A DNA stretch of 64,000 bases, from NCBI RefSeq assembly GCF_018332695.1, contig NZ_BOQN01000133.1, positions 51,917 through 115,916 of the forward strand. Direction: 5' to 3'. This document shows, in pieces, positions 33,375-41,738 of the stretch. The stretch is from Paractinoplanes toevensis. GTDB lineage: Bacteria > Actinomycetota > Actinomycetes > Mycobacteriales > Micromonosporaceae. The notes below the pieces were generated by a model. It was given only the letters and a program-made list of their open reading frames with translations, made no database searches and was not told the origin of the DNA. The position numbers were made by a program, and so were the translations under genes. Numbering within the stretch: position 1 is the stretch's first letter; every line of letters begins with the position of its first letter.

Positions 33375-34282
33375 GAGGCCGCCCTCTCGTTGCGGGACAG
33401 GACGGCGAACTGGCCGGCGGAGACGATCGCGACGATGACCGTGAGCACGACGGCGAGGGCGATGCTGTAGCCGAACTCGCCGAGGGTGAAGGCGTCCTTG
33501 TAGATCAGCGTGGAGATGGTGTCGGTCGCGTGCCCGGGGCCGCCGCCGGTGAGCGCGTACACCTGGTCGAACAGCTTGATCCCGCCGATGATCGACAGCA
33601 TCAGGTTGATCGTGATCGCCGGTGCCAGCAGCGGGCGGACGATCGACCAGAAGCGGCGCACCGGTCCGGTGCCGTCGATCGCGGCGGCCTCGTAGATCTC
33701 ACGCGGGATCGATTGGAGCCCGGCCAGGAAGATGACCATCGAGTAGCCGGCGAACTGCCACACCACGACCAGCACGACCATCCACAACGCCAGATCGGGG
33801 TCGCCGAGCCAGTCCCGGCCCCAGGGCCCGAGCACCGCGTTGACCGCACCGTCCGGGCCGAGCAGGTTGCGCCAGAGGTAGGCGGTGACGATCGGGGTGA
33901 CCACGGCCGGGGCGAACAGGAGCACCCGGAGGAAGTTGCGAGTCTTGATCGTGCTGTTGACGCCGAGGGCGAGCAGCAGGCCGATGCCGTTCTGGATGAC
34001 GGTGATGGCGACCGCGATCAGCAGCGTGTGCCAGACCGCCTGCAGCGCATCGCCGTCGTTGAGCATGTCGGTGAAGTTGCGCAGGCCGACGAAGGCGAGC
34101 TCGGGGTCGAGGCCGTCCCAGTCGGTGAAGGCGTAGTAGACGCCGCGCGCACTGGGCACCAGCACCACGAAGGCGAACAACAGCAGTGCCGGCAGGGTGA
34201 ACCACCAGGGCGGGGTGACCCGGCTGCGCCGGCGGACCTTGGGAACAGATGTCACGAGAACCCACTGACTGAATCGTTTCAT
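33371..34282 (-). CDS. Carbohydrate ABC permease, MalF type
   Basis: A permease of about 303 residues with six predicted spans (first one LPALLLFAFVVLVPSARGVY) and the EAA loop YEAAAIDGTGPVRRFWSIV. It is the first gene of the rhamnoside operon, divergent from lacI. The ATG at 34282 is chosen because it leaves the LacI-type operator at 34302-34317 just outside the gene. The ribosome site is weak, and a GTG at 34255 would also give a normal protein. A longer reading to 34360 would run through the operators. Confidence 0.88.
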   Translation of the reverse strand: MKRFSQWVLVTSVPKVRRRSRVTPPWWFTLPALLLFAFVVLVPSARGVYYAFTDWDGLDPELAFVGLRNFTDMLNDGDALQAVWHTLLIAVAITVIQNGIGLLLALGVNSTIKTRNFLRVLLFAPAVVTPIVTAYLWRNLLGPDGAVNAVLGPWGRDWLGDPDLALWMVVLVVVWQFAGYSMVIFLAGLQSIPREIYEAAAIDGTGPVRRFWSIVRPLLAPAITINLMLSIIGGIKLFDQVYALTGGGPGHATDTISTLIYKDAFTLGEFGYSIALAVVLTVIVAIVSAGQFAVLSRNERAAS

Positions 34283-34301
34283 GGGAATTTGACCACGTGA
34301 T

Positions 34302-34317
34302 GTGGGTAACGTTTTCC
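34302..34317. promoter_or_regulatory. LacI-type operator next to the permease gene
   Basis: GTGGGTAACGTTTTCC is an imperfect palindrome centred on the CG typical of LacI/GalR operators. It lies 20 bp before the MalF-type start, where a bound repressor would block the promoter or early transcript. Confidence 0.65.
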
Positions 34318-34368
34318 GCAATGTTTCGCCGACACTACGAGTAGATGCCAGACGCGTCAAGACCAGTT

Positions 34369-34386
34369 GTGGGCATCGTTTCCCAC
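34369..34386. promoter_or_regulatory. LacI-type operator, middle copy
   Basis: GTGGGCATCGTTTCCCAC has outer arms GTGGG/CCCAC that match perfectly around a CG centre. It is midway between the two divergent genes, 67 bp from the left copy and 58 bp from the right copy (centre to centre). Confidence 0.65.
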
Positions 34387-34426
34387 GACCTCAGCAGCTT
34401 CTGGCGTCGTCTCGACGTGATCTATG

Positions 34427-34442
34427 GTGGGTAACGTTTCTC
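34427..34442. promoter_or_regulatory. LacI-type operator next to lacI
   Basis: GTGGGTAACGTTTCTC shares 13 of 16 bases with the copy at 34302. It ends 17 nt before the regulator start, which fits autorepression. It also argues against an ATG at 34424 as the regulator start. Confidence 0.65.
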
Positions 34443-34459
34443 GTGCCTTAGGAGCCCGC

Positions 34460-35515
34460 ATGCGCCCGTCCCGACGCATCACGATCGTCGACGTCGCCCG
34501 GCACGCCGGGGTGTCCACCACCGCCGTCTCCAAGGTCATGCGCAACGCGTACGGCGCCAGCCCCGAGATGCAGGTCAAGGTGCGCGCCGCCATCGAGGAG
34601 CTCGGCTACCGGCCGTCCGCCGCGGCCCGCGGCCTGCGCGGGCAGACCTACACGATCGGCGTGATGCTGCCCGAGATGCGCAACCCGTTCTTCGCCGACA
34701 TCCTCGACGGCGTCACCGAACAACTCGGCGGCACCGACTACCAGGTGCTGATGGCCGCCTGCTGCAACGACGAGCCCGGCGAGGCCCGCATCACCGAGGC
34801 GATGATCGACCGGAGCATGGACGGCGTCATCCTCATCGCCCCGATCTCCGAACGCCGCCACCTGCAGAAAGTCGCGCGCACGGTCCCCACGGTGGTGGTC
34901 GGCCGGCACGGTCACTCCCCCGACTACGACACCGTCACCGACGACGACTTCGCCGGCGCCGGCATCGTCGTCGACCACCTCGTCGGGCTCGGTCACCGGC
35001 GGATCGCCCACATCGAGCACGCCGAGCGCAATCCCGTACGCCTCAAGGAGATGCCCAACGCCCTGCGCGCCGACGGCTACCGGCACGCCATGCAGGCACA
35101 CGGTCTCGGCGACTTCATCGACATCGCCTCCACCACCTACACCCAGCGGGGCGGCTACCTCGGCGCCCAGCAACTCCTGGCCCGCCCGACCCGCCCGACC
35201 GCGATCTTCGCCGGCGCCGACATCGTCGCGATGGGCGTGCTCGACGCCCTCACCGAAGCCGGCCTGTCCGCACCCGCGGACATCTCCCTGGCCGGGTACG
35301 ACGACACCATGTTCGCCGCCTTCGGCCCGATCTCCCTGACCACCATCGACCAGGCCGGCCACCAGATGGGCGTGAACGCCGCCCGCCTGCTGCTCGACCG
35401 GATCGCCGACCGCGACCGGCCGACCGCTCAGGTGAAGCTCTCCCCCACCCTCGTCACCCGGCGCACCACCGCCGAGCTGGTGCCGCGACCGCAGCGGCCG
35501 GCGGCGGCAGGTTGA
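34460..35515 (+). CDS. LacI-family repressor of the rhamnoside operon
   Basis: A 351-residue LacI/GalR regulator. Residues 6-30 are the helix-turn-helix and hinge (ITIVDVARHAGVSTTAVSKV). The rest is the periplasmic-binding-like sensor (GVMLPEMRNPFFADILDG, GLGHRRIAHIEH, AIFAGADIVAMGVLDAL, LAGYDDTMFAAFGPISLT). It is divergent from the sugar importer and GH78 genes and should repress them until rhamnose or a derivative binds. The ATG at 34460 has AGGAG 5 nt upstream; the in-frame ATG at 34424 would place the operator inside the gene. Confidence 0.92.
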   Translation: MRPSRRITIVDVARHAGVSTTAVSKVMRNAYGASPEMQVKVRAAIEELGYRPSAAARGLRGQTYTIGVMLPEMRNPFFADILDGVTEQLGGTDYQVLMAACCNDEPGEARITEAMIDRSMDGVILIAPISERRHLQKVARTVPTVVVGRHGHSPDYDTVTDDDFAGAGIVVDHLVGLGHRRIAHIEHAERNPVRLKEMPNALRADGYRHAMQAHGLGDFIDIASTTYTQRGGYLGAQQLLARPTRPTAIFAGADIVAMGVLDALTEAGLSAPADISLAGYDDTMFAAFGPISLTTIDQAGHQMGVNAARLLLDRIADRDRPTAQVKLSPTLVTRRTTAELVPRPQRPAAAG

Positions 35516-35720
35516 GAACGTCTACAGCCTCGGCTCGTCGGAGGAGATCGTCGGCCGGGCCATCCGCAAATACTCCGAGCGCGAGGGCGTCGGATCCCTG
35601 CCGTGGAGTCCGCCGGCCAAGGGCCGCGAGCTGGGTGGGTGCGTGCGCGACACCCACGGTTTCGCCCGCCGCGTTCCCCGCGAGGCAATGACACGATCCG
35701 ATACCAACCCAGCACAGTGA
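35514..35720 (+). pseudogene. Aldo/keto reductase remnant
   Basis: Translating from 35514 gives ENVYSLGSSEEIVGRAIRKY, the early part of an aldo/keto reductase barrel (the Tyr is the catalytic one). It continues almost at once into SLPWSPPAKGREL, a motif that in intact enzymes (IPWSPLARG) lies roughly 150-200 residues later. There is no start codon and the reading stops at 35718-35720. So this is an AKR gene that lost its start and most of its middle, left between lacI and the Opp operon. Confidence 0.6.
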
Positions 35721-35818
35721 CCGTCGTGAGTGGATATTGTCGCGCCAGTGGCGACCGGCGTTACCGCGTTCGTCCGCACTTCATGACCACCGGGTTTTGT
35801 CCGTACCCACAGGACGGG
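35721..35818. promoter_or_regulatory. Leader of the Opp/Dpp operon
   Basis: About 100 bp of comparatively AT-rich DNA between the AKR remnant and the binding-protein gene must hold the promoter of the plus-strand transporter operon. I cannot identify -35/-10 boxes or an operator with confidence. Confidence 0.35.
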
Positions 35819-37504
35819 ATGAACACGATGCGTGCATCAGAAATGCAGGCGGGGCGACGCCGGGCGGTCATCGCCGCCGGCGTCGTCGCGGCGCTGTCGA
35901 TCGGCATGGTCGGCTGCGCGAAGAGTGACCGCGACAGCGGCAACGAGGGCAAAGCCGCCGGCGGCACCTTCATCTTCGCGGGGGCCGGCGATCCGAAGAA
36001 CTTCGACCCGATCTTCAACGACGACGGCGAGTCGTTCCGGCCCATCCGGCAGCTGTACGACACCCTCGTCACCCACAAGCCGGGCACCGCCGAGCTGACC
36101 GGTGGCTTGGCGGAGAGCTGGTCCAACGACCCGACCGGCAAGGTCTGGACGTTCAAGCTGCGCCAGGGTGTGAAGTTCCACGACGGCACCGCGCTGGACG
36201 CCACGGCGGTCTGTGCGAACTTCGACCGCTGGTACAACATGAAGGGCGAGGCCGCCCAGTCCCAGATGATCTACTACACCGATGTCTTCGGTGGGTTCGC
36301 CGGCAGCCCGGACGCCGTCTACGACAACTGCATGGCGCAGGACGCCGGCACCGCGGTCGTGACGATGAAGAAGTACAAGGGCGCCTTCCCGGGTGCGTTC
36401 GCGCTGACCGCGTTCTCCATCGCCAGCCCGGCCGCGATGAAGCAGTACGGCTCGGACACGGTGACGCAGAACGGTGACTCGTTCTCGTACAGCGCGTTCG
36501 CCAACGAGCACCCGACCGGCACCGGCGCGTTCACGTTCGGCGGCTGGAACAAGGCGACCGGCGAGATCACCCTGAACAAGAACCCGGACTACTGGGGCGA
36601 CAAGGCCAAGGTCGACAAGATGATCATCAAGGTCATCAAGGACGAGAACACCCGGAAGCAGGAGCTGCGCGCCGGCACGGTACAGGCGATCGACTTCCCG
36701 GCTCCGGCCGACCGCAAGGCGCTGGCGAACGAGGGTTACAAGGTGCTCGACCGGCCCGCCTTCAACATTCTCTACCTGGGCATCAACCAGAAGAACAACC
36801 CGAAACTCAAGGATCTGCGGGTCCGGCAGGCGATCGCGTACGCACTCAACCGCGCCCAGCTGGTGCAGACCAAGGGGCCGGGCGGCTCGGCGGTGGCCGA
36901 CCAGTTCCTGCCGAACACGGTCCTCGGCTACGCCCCGGACGTGCAGAAGTACGAGTACAGCGTGGACAAGGCGAAGCAGCTGCTGTCCGAGGCCGGCGCG
37001 ACCGGTCTGACGCTCAACTTCTACTACCCGACCGAGGTGTCCCGGCCGTACATGCCGAACCCGCAGGAGATCTTCACGGTGCTGGCGAACGACCTGCAGG
37101 CGGCCGGCATCAAGGTCAACGGCGTCCCGCGGCCGTGGAACGGCGGCTTCAAGGACGACGTGCAGCAGTTCGGCAAGCAGGACCTGCACATTCTCGGCTG
37201 GACCGGCGACTACAACGACCCGGGCAACTTCGTCGGTACCTTCTTCGGCCGGCCCAAGGTCGAGTTCGGCGATCAGTCGATGGCCGATATGTTCACCGCC
37301 ATCGGCAAGGCCGACGCGACCGTCGACCAGGCCGCCAAGAAGGCCGCGTTCGAGCAGGTCAACCGCGACCTCGCCACCAAGTGGCTGCCGGCCGTGCCGA
37401 TCTGGCACGCCCCGCCGGCCGTGGTGACCACGAAGAACGTCGAGGGCCTGGTGCCCAGTCCGCTCACCGCCGAGCAGTTCAACACCGTCTCGCTCACCAA
37501 ATAG
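35819..37504 (+). CDS. Family-5 peptide/opine-type binding lipoprotein
   Basis: A 561-residue solute-binding protein. The N-terminal signal (RRRAVIAAGVVAALSIGMVG) ends at lipobox Cys 33. The mature part has the family hallmarks FIFAGAGDPKNFDPIF, GLAESWSNDPTGKVWTF and RQGVKFHDGTALDA. It is the receptor of the B-C-D-F importer that follows. It differs clearly from the binding protein at 24351-25982, so the two systems take different substrates. The start at 35819 has AGGACGGG just upstream; ATG at 35828 is an alternative. Confidence 0.92.
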   Translation: MNTMRASEMQAGRRRAVIAAGVVAALSIGMVGCAKSDRDSGNEGKAAGGTFIFAGAGDPKNFDPIFNDDGESFRPIRQLYDTLVTHKPGTAELTGGLAESWSNDPTGKVWTFKLRQGVKFHDGTALDATAVCANFDRWYNMKGEAAQSQMIYYTDVFGGFAGSPDAVYDNCMAQDAGTAVVTMKKYKGAFPGAFALTAFSIASPAAMKQYGSDTVTQNGDSFSYSAFANEHPTGTGAFTFGGWNKATGEITLNKNPDYWGDKAKVDKMIIKVIKDENTRKQELRAGTVQAIDFPAPADRKALANEGYKVLDRPAFNILYLGINQKNNPKLKDLRVRQAIAYALNRAQLVQTKGPGGSAVADQFLPNTVLGYAPDVQKYEYSVDKAKQLLSEAGATGLTLNFYYPTEVSRPYMPNPQEIFTVLANDLQAAGIKVNGVPRPWNGGFKDDVQQFGKQDLHILGWTGDYNDPGNFVGTFFGRPKVEFGDQSMADMFTAIGKADATVDQAAKKAAFEQVNRDLATKWLPAVPIWHAPPAVVTTKNVEGLVPSPLTAEQFNTVSLTK

Positions 37505-37512
37505 GTCTTGCC

Positions 37513-37541
37513 GGCCCGGACCTTCGCGAAAGGTCCGGGCC
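37513..37541 (+). terminator. Strong hairpin between SBP and permease genes
   Basis: GGCCCGGACCTT pairs perfectly with AAGGTCCGGGCC across a 5-nt loop, 8 nt after the SBP stop. It has no T-run. In a binding-protein-first operon it probably stabilises the SBP message or stops part of transcription, so that receptor is made in excess of permease. Confidence 0.65.
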
Positions 37542-37566
37542 GTCCAGCTGATCGAAGGACCGCTAC

Positions 37567-38574
37567 ATGGTGAGAGTGATCTTGCGTCGGCTGATCCAGC
37601 TGATCGCCACCGTGATCGCCCTGATGACCCTGGTCTTCTTCTGGTTGCGCAGCCTGCCCGGCGGACCGGTCGACGCACTGCTGGGCGAACGCGCGACCCC
37701 GCAGACCCGGGAGTTACTGACCCGGGCCCTCGGCTACGACCAGCCGATCTGGGTCCAGTACGGCCGCTTCCTCAAGAACGTGGTGACCGGCAACTTCGGC
37801 AACTCCATCCGGACCGGCGAGCCGGTGACCGAGGTGATCAGCCGGGCCTTCCCGGCCACCATCGAGCTGGCCGTCGCGGCCATCATCATCGCGATCGGGC
37901 TGGGCATCCCGCTGGGATATCTCGCGGCCCGGCACCGCGGGCGCCTGCTCGACAACGCGACCATCATCGTCACCCTGGTCGGTATCTCGATCCCGATCTT
38001 CTTTCTGGGTTACCTGCTCAAGGACTGGCTGACCCAGGACATCCACCTGTTCCCGCCGTCCGGCCGGATCACCACCGGCCTGGGCAACACCGACGTGACC
38101 GGCTTCTTCGTCCTGGACGGGCTGCTGACGCGGGAGCTCGACGCCTCCGCCGACGCCCTCTGGCATCTGGTCCTGCCCGCGTTCACCCTGGCGACGATCC
38201 CCCTCGCGATCATCATCCGGATCACCCGGGCGAGCGTGCTGGACGTCCTGGACGAGGACTACATCCGCACCGCGGACGCCAAGGGCCTGCGCAACGCCAC
38301 CGTCCGCAAGCGGCACGTCCTGCGCAATGCTCTGCTGCCGGTGGTCACCACCATCGGCCTGCAGACCGGTGCGCTGCTGGCCGGCGCGGTGCTGACCGAG
38401 AAGGTCTACAACTGGGGCGGCCTGGGCACGCTGATCACCGACTCGATCAGCGGCGGTCGCGACTACCCCGTACTCCAGGCCCTGATCCTGCTCGCCGCCG
38501 TCGTCTTCATCGTGGTCAACCTGGCGGTCGACCTCTCGTACGCGTTCATCGACCCGAGGGTGCGTGTGAAGTGA
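37567..38574 (+). CDS. ABC transporter permease, DppB type
   Basis: A 335-residue permease. It opens ILRRLIQLIATVIALMTL and then LPGGPVDALLGE. GNFGNSIRTGEPV and the ATPase-contact loop YIRTADAKGLRNATVRKRHV, followed by LRNALLPVV, are typical; it ends FIDPRVRVK. About six spans. It follows the intra-operon hairpin with AAGGA before its ATG and overlaps the next gene by GTGA. Confidence 0.93.
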   Translation: MVRVILRRLIQLIATVIALMTLVFFWLRSLPGGPVDALLGERATPQTRELLTRALGYDQPIWVQYGRFLKNVVTGNFGNSIRTGEPVTEVISRAFPATIELAVAAIIIAIGLGIPLGYLAARHRGRLLDNATIIVTLVGISIPIFFLGYLLKDWLTQDIHLFPPSGRITTGLGNTDVTGFFVLDGLLTRELDASADALWHLVLPAFTLATIPLAIIIRITRASVLDVLDEDYIRTADAKGLRNATVRKRHVLRNALLPVVTTIGLQTGALLAGAVLTEKVYNWGGLGTLITDSISGGRDYPVLQALILLAAVVFIVVNLAVDLSYAFIDPRVRVK

Positions 38575-39530
38575 GCGGATCCGGTGGCATCGCGACGCTC
38601 GCCGATCACAAGCGCCGGCGGGTCGAAGAGCTGATCGCGCGCACCTCCGAGGCCGGCGGGGTCAGCCTGATCCGCGACGCCGGGCGCCGGCTGCTGCGCA
38701 ACCCGACCGCGGTCGTCGGCGCGGCCATCATCCTGCTGTTCCTGGTCATCGCGATCTTCGCGCCGCTGGTGGCGCCGCACGACCCGGTGCAGCGGTTCCC
38801 CGAACTGACCCGGGACCTGACCGTCGACCACATCCCGGGCGCCACCGCCGGGCATCCCCTGGGCAGCGACCCGCTGGGCCGGGACTTCGCCTCCCGGATG
38901 ATCTACGGCGCCCGCCAGACGCTGTTCGTCGGCGTCCTCGCCACCCTCATCGGCCTGCTGCTGGGCGTGCTGCTCGGCGTGATCGCCGGCGCCGTCGGGG
39001 GCCGGGTCGACATGGTGGTCATGCGGCTCACCGACGTCATGCTGGCCCTGCCCAGCCTCCTGCTGGCGATCACCCTGGTCGCCCTGGCCAGCCGGTCCAC
39101 CCAGTGGACGGTGATCATCGCGGTCGCGGTGGTGAACGTGCCGATCTTCGCCCGCCTGCTCCGGGGGTCGATGCTGGCGCAACGGGAGAGTGATCACGTG
39201 CTCGCGGCCCGCGCGCTGGGCGTGAAGCGGCACGACATCGTGCTGCGGCACATGCTGCCGAACTCGCTCACCGCGGTCATCGTGCAGGCCACCCTGACCT
39301 TCGCGGTAGCCATCCTGGACGCGGCCGCGCTGTCGTTCCTGGGCCTCGGCGACCCGGACATCAACCGGGCCGAGTGGGGCCTGATGCTGGGGGTGGACGG
39401 CGTGCGGTATTTCGAGGTCCGCCCGGAGCTGGCCTACTTCCCGGCCCTGGCGATCATTCTCGTGGCCCTCGGCTTCACCCTGCTGGGTGAGAGCATCCGT
39501 GAGGCGCTCGACCCGAAGAACCGGCGGTGA
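38571..39530 (+). CDS. ABC transporter permease, DppC type
   Basis: A 319-residue permease with a cytoplasmic N-terminal stretch, six predicted spans and the motifs HPLGSDPLGRDFASRMIYG and DHVLAARALGVKRHDIVLRH. It makes the channel with the preceding DppB-type protein. Its GTG start overlaps the upstream TGA. Confidence 0.93.
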   Translation: MSGSGGIATLADHKRRRVEELIARTSEAGGVSLIRDAGRRLLRNPTAVVGAAIILLFLVIAIFAPLVAPHDPVQRFPELTRDLTVDHIPGATAGHPLGSDPLGRDFASRMIYGARQTLFVGVLATLIGLLLGVLLGVIAGAVGGRVDMVVMRLTDVMLALPSLLLAITLVALASRSTQWTVIIAVAVVNVPIFARLLRGSMLAQRESDHVLAARALGVKRHDIVLRHMLPNSLTAVIVQATLTFAVAILDAAALSFLGLGDPDINRAEWGLMLGVDGVRYFEVRPELAYFPALAIILVALGFTLLGESIREALDPKNRR

Positions 39531-39536
39531 TTTGTC

Positions 39537-40508
39537 GTGGCTCTGCTCGACGTACGTGATCTGTCGGTCGTCTTCCAGCGCAGGGGCACCCGGCCCGTCA
39601 CGGCGGTGGACGGGGTCAGCTTCACGGTCGAACCCGGCCAGACGGTCGGGCTGGTCGGCGAGTCCGGCTGCGGCAAGTCGGTGACCAGCCTGGCGATCAT
39701 GGGCCTGCTCCCCCGCCGCGGCAACACGGTCGCCGGCGAAGTCTTGTTCGAGAACACCGACCTGCTGAAACTGCGCCCGGCGGAGCTGCGGGACCGGCGG
39801 GGCCGGGATATCGGCATGATCTTCCAGGACCCGTTGTCCTCGCTGAACCCGGTGATCCCTCTCGGACTGCAGGTGGCCGAGGTGCTGGAACGCCACCAGG
39901 GCCGGACCCGGCGGGAGGCACTGCGGGAGGCCCGCGGCCTGCTCGACGCGGTCGGCATTCCCGACCCGGAGCGACGGCTCAAGGAGTTTCCGCACCAGCT
40001 CTCCGGGGGCATGCGGCAGCGGGCGCTGATCGCCATCGCGCTGGCCTGCAAGCCGCGGCTGCTGATCGCCGACGAGCCGACCACGGCGCTGGACGTGACC
40101 ATCCAGGCGCAGATCCTCACCCTGCTCAAGGAACTGGTCGACAACTCCGGCACGGCGCTGGTCATGATCACCCACGACCTGGGCGTGGTGGCCGGCCTCT
40201 GCGACACGGTCAACGTCCTGTACGCCGGCAAGGTGGTCGAGCGGGCCGGACGCCACCACCTGTTCGCCGAGCCGCGCCACCCGTACACCGATGGTCTGTT
40301 GCAGTCGGTTCCCCGCCTGGATGCCGACCGCGGCGGGCGGCTGCACCAGATCCGCGGTTCGGTCAGCGACAACATCCCGTGGTCGGAGGGCTGCGCCTTC
40401 GCTCCCCGCTGCGACCGGGTGATCGACGACTGCATCGGCGAGACGGTGCCCCTGCTGGGTGGCGCGTTGCGATGCACGAACCCCGTACCCAAGGAGGTGC
40501 CGGTATGA
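39537..40508 (+). CDS. ABC transporter ATPase, DppD type
   Basis: A 323-residue ATPase: Walker A GESGCGKSVTS, signature LSGGMRQR, Walker B LLIADEPTTALD, switch His in ITHDLGVV. The C-terminal Dpp/Opp extension carries a Cys cluster (CAFAPRCDRVIDDC). It works with the DppF-type ATPase encoded next, with a 4-nt overlap. The GTG start lies 6 nt after the permease stop. Confidence 0.93.
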   Translation: MALLDVRDLSVVFQRRGTRPVTAVDGVSFTVEPGQTVGLVGESGCGKSVTSLAIMGLLPRRGNTVAGEVLFENTDLLKLRPAELRDRRGRDIGMIFQDPLSSLNPVIPLGLQVAEVLERHQGRTRREALREARGLLDAVGIPDPERRLKEFPHQLSGGMRQRALIAIALACKPRLLIADEPTTALDVTIQAQILTLLKELVDNSGTALVMITHDLGVVAGLCDTVNVLYAGKVVERAGRHHLFAEPRHPYTDGLLQSVPRLDADRGGRLHQIRGSVSDNIPWSEGCAFAPRCDRVIDDCIGETVPLLGGALRCTNPVPKEVPV

Positions 40509-41611
40509 CCGAGGCACTGGTCAAGATCGACAACCTCAAGGTCCACTTCCCGATCAAAAGCGGACTGCTCTTCGACCGTACGGTCGGGTACGTCTATGCC
40601 GTCGACGGTGTCTCCCTGGAGATCAGGAAGGGCGAGACGTACGGCCTGGTCGGCGAGTCCGGGTGTGGCAAGTCGACGCTGGGCCGCGGGCTGTTGCGCC
40701 TGGTCGAGCCGACCAGTGGCGAGATCACCTTCGACGGCACCGACGTCCGCTCGCTCGAGGGCGAGCGGATGCGACTGTTCCGCCGGCGCATGCAGATGGT
40801 GTTCCAGGACCCGATGTCCAGCCTGGACCCGCGGCAGTCGGTGCAGTCCATGCTCGTCGAGGGCCTCAAGGCGCACGGCCTGCACACCGACCGGGCCGGT
40901 GTGCAGAAGCGGCTGAGAGCCACCCTGGACTCGGTCGGGCTGCCGGCGTCGGCGCTGAACAGGTACCCGCACGAGTTCTCCGGCGGGCAGCGGCAGCGCA
41001 TCGGCATCGCCCGGGCCCTGGTCCTCGGCCCCGAGCTGATCGTGGCCGACGAGCCGGTGTCCGCGCTGGACGTGTCCATCCAGGCCCAGGTGATCAACCT
41101 GCTCGGCGACCTGCAGGAGTCGCTCGGGCTGACCTATCTGGTCATCGCGCACGACCTGGCCGTGGTCCGGCACATCTCCGACACCATCGGCGTGATGTAT
41201 CTCGGATCGCTGGTCGAGGAGGCCGACGGCGATCAGCTCTACGAGCGCCCCCTGCATCCGTACACCCGGGCTCTGCTCTCGGCCGTGCCCATCCCCGACC
41301 CGCGGGTGGAGGACCGGCGGGAGCGCATCCTGCTGGCCGGTGACCTGCCGTCGCCGGCCGATCCGCCGAGCGGATGCCGGTTCCGCACCCGGTGCCCGTG
41401 GTCGCAGCCCCGGTGCACCGACGAACGGCCCGAGCTGCGCGTGTTCGACGACTCCGGGCAGCGGGTGGCGTGTCACTTCGCCGAGCAGATCCAAAGCGGT
41501 GAGCTGACCGCGCACGAGGTCCGGGCCGAACTCGTCCGACCGGATTCCGACCGGGCACCCGAAGTGGGCGCGGAGCTGATCGTGACCCGGACCGACCTGC
41601 CGGCACCGTAG
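40505..41611 (+). CDS. ABC transporter ATPase, DppF type
   Basis: A 368-residue ATPase: Walker A GESGCGKSTLG, signature FSGGQRQR, Walker B LIVADEPVSALD, and the C-terminal Opp/Dpp domain with CRFRTRCPWSQPRC. It completes the importer. The ATG at 40505 overlaps the previous stop and has AAGGAGG upstream. Confidence 0.93.
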   Translation: MTEALVKIDNLKVHFPIKSGLLFDRTVGYVYAVDGVSLEIRKGETYGLVGESGCGKSTLGRGLLRLVEPTSGEITFDGTDVRSLEGERMRLFRRRMQMVFQDPMSSLDPRQSVQSMLVEGLKAHGLHTDRAGVQKRLRATLDSVGLPASALNRYPHEFSGGQRQRIGIARALVLGPELIVADEPVSALDVSIQAQVINLLGDLQESLGLTYLVIAHDLAVVRHISDTIGVMYLGSLVEEADGDQLYERPLHPYTRALLSAVPIPDPRVEDRRERILLAGDLPSPADPPSGCRFRTRCPWSQPRCTDERPELRVFDDSGQRVACHFAEQIQSGELTAHEVRAELVRPDSDRAPEVGAELIVTRTDLPAP

Positions 41612-41738
41612 CCGGACCGGGTACCTCCCTCTTCCGTGCCAATCCGATCGGTCGTCGCGGCGATACGGACCCGTCCTGGCGTAGAAATTGCCGTGCGCAC
41701 GGCTTACGGTGTGCGGACTGACAACCGAGGAGGGTGTA

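Noticed and set aside
34424..34459. Earlier ATG for the LacI regulator
   Set aside because: It would include an operator in the coding region; AGGAG and family similarity point to 34460.
35837..37678. 613-codon minus-strand reading opposite the Opp binding protein
   Set aside because: Shadow of a well-supported SBP gene.
38463..40517. 684-codon minus-strand reading opposite permease and ATPase genes
   Set aside because: Spans two real plus-strand genes and has only low-complexity composition.
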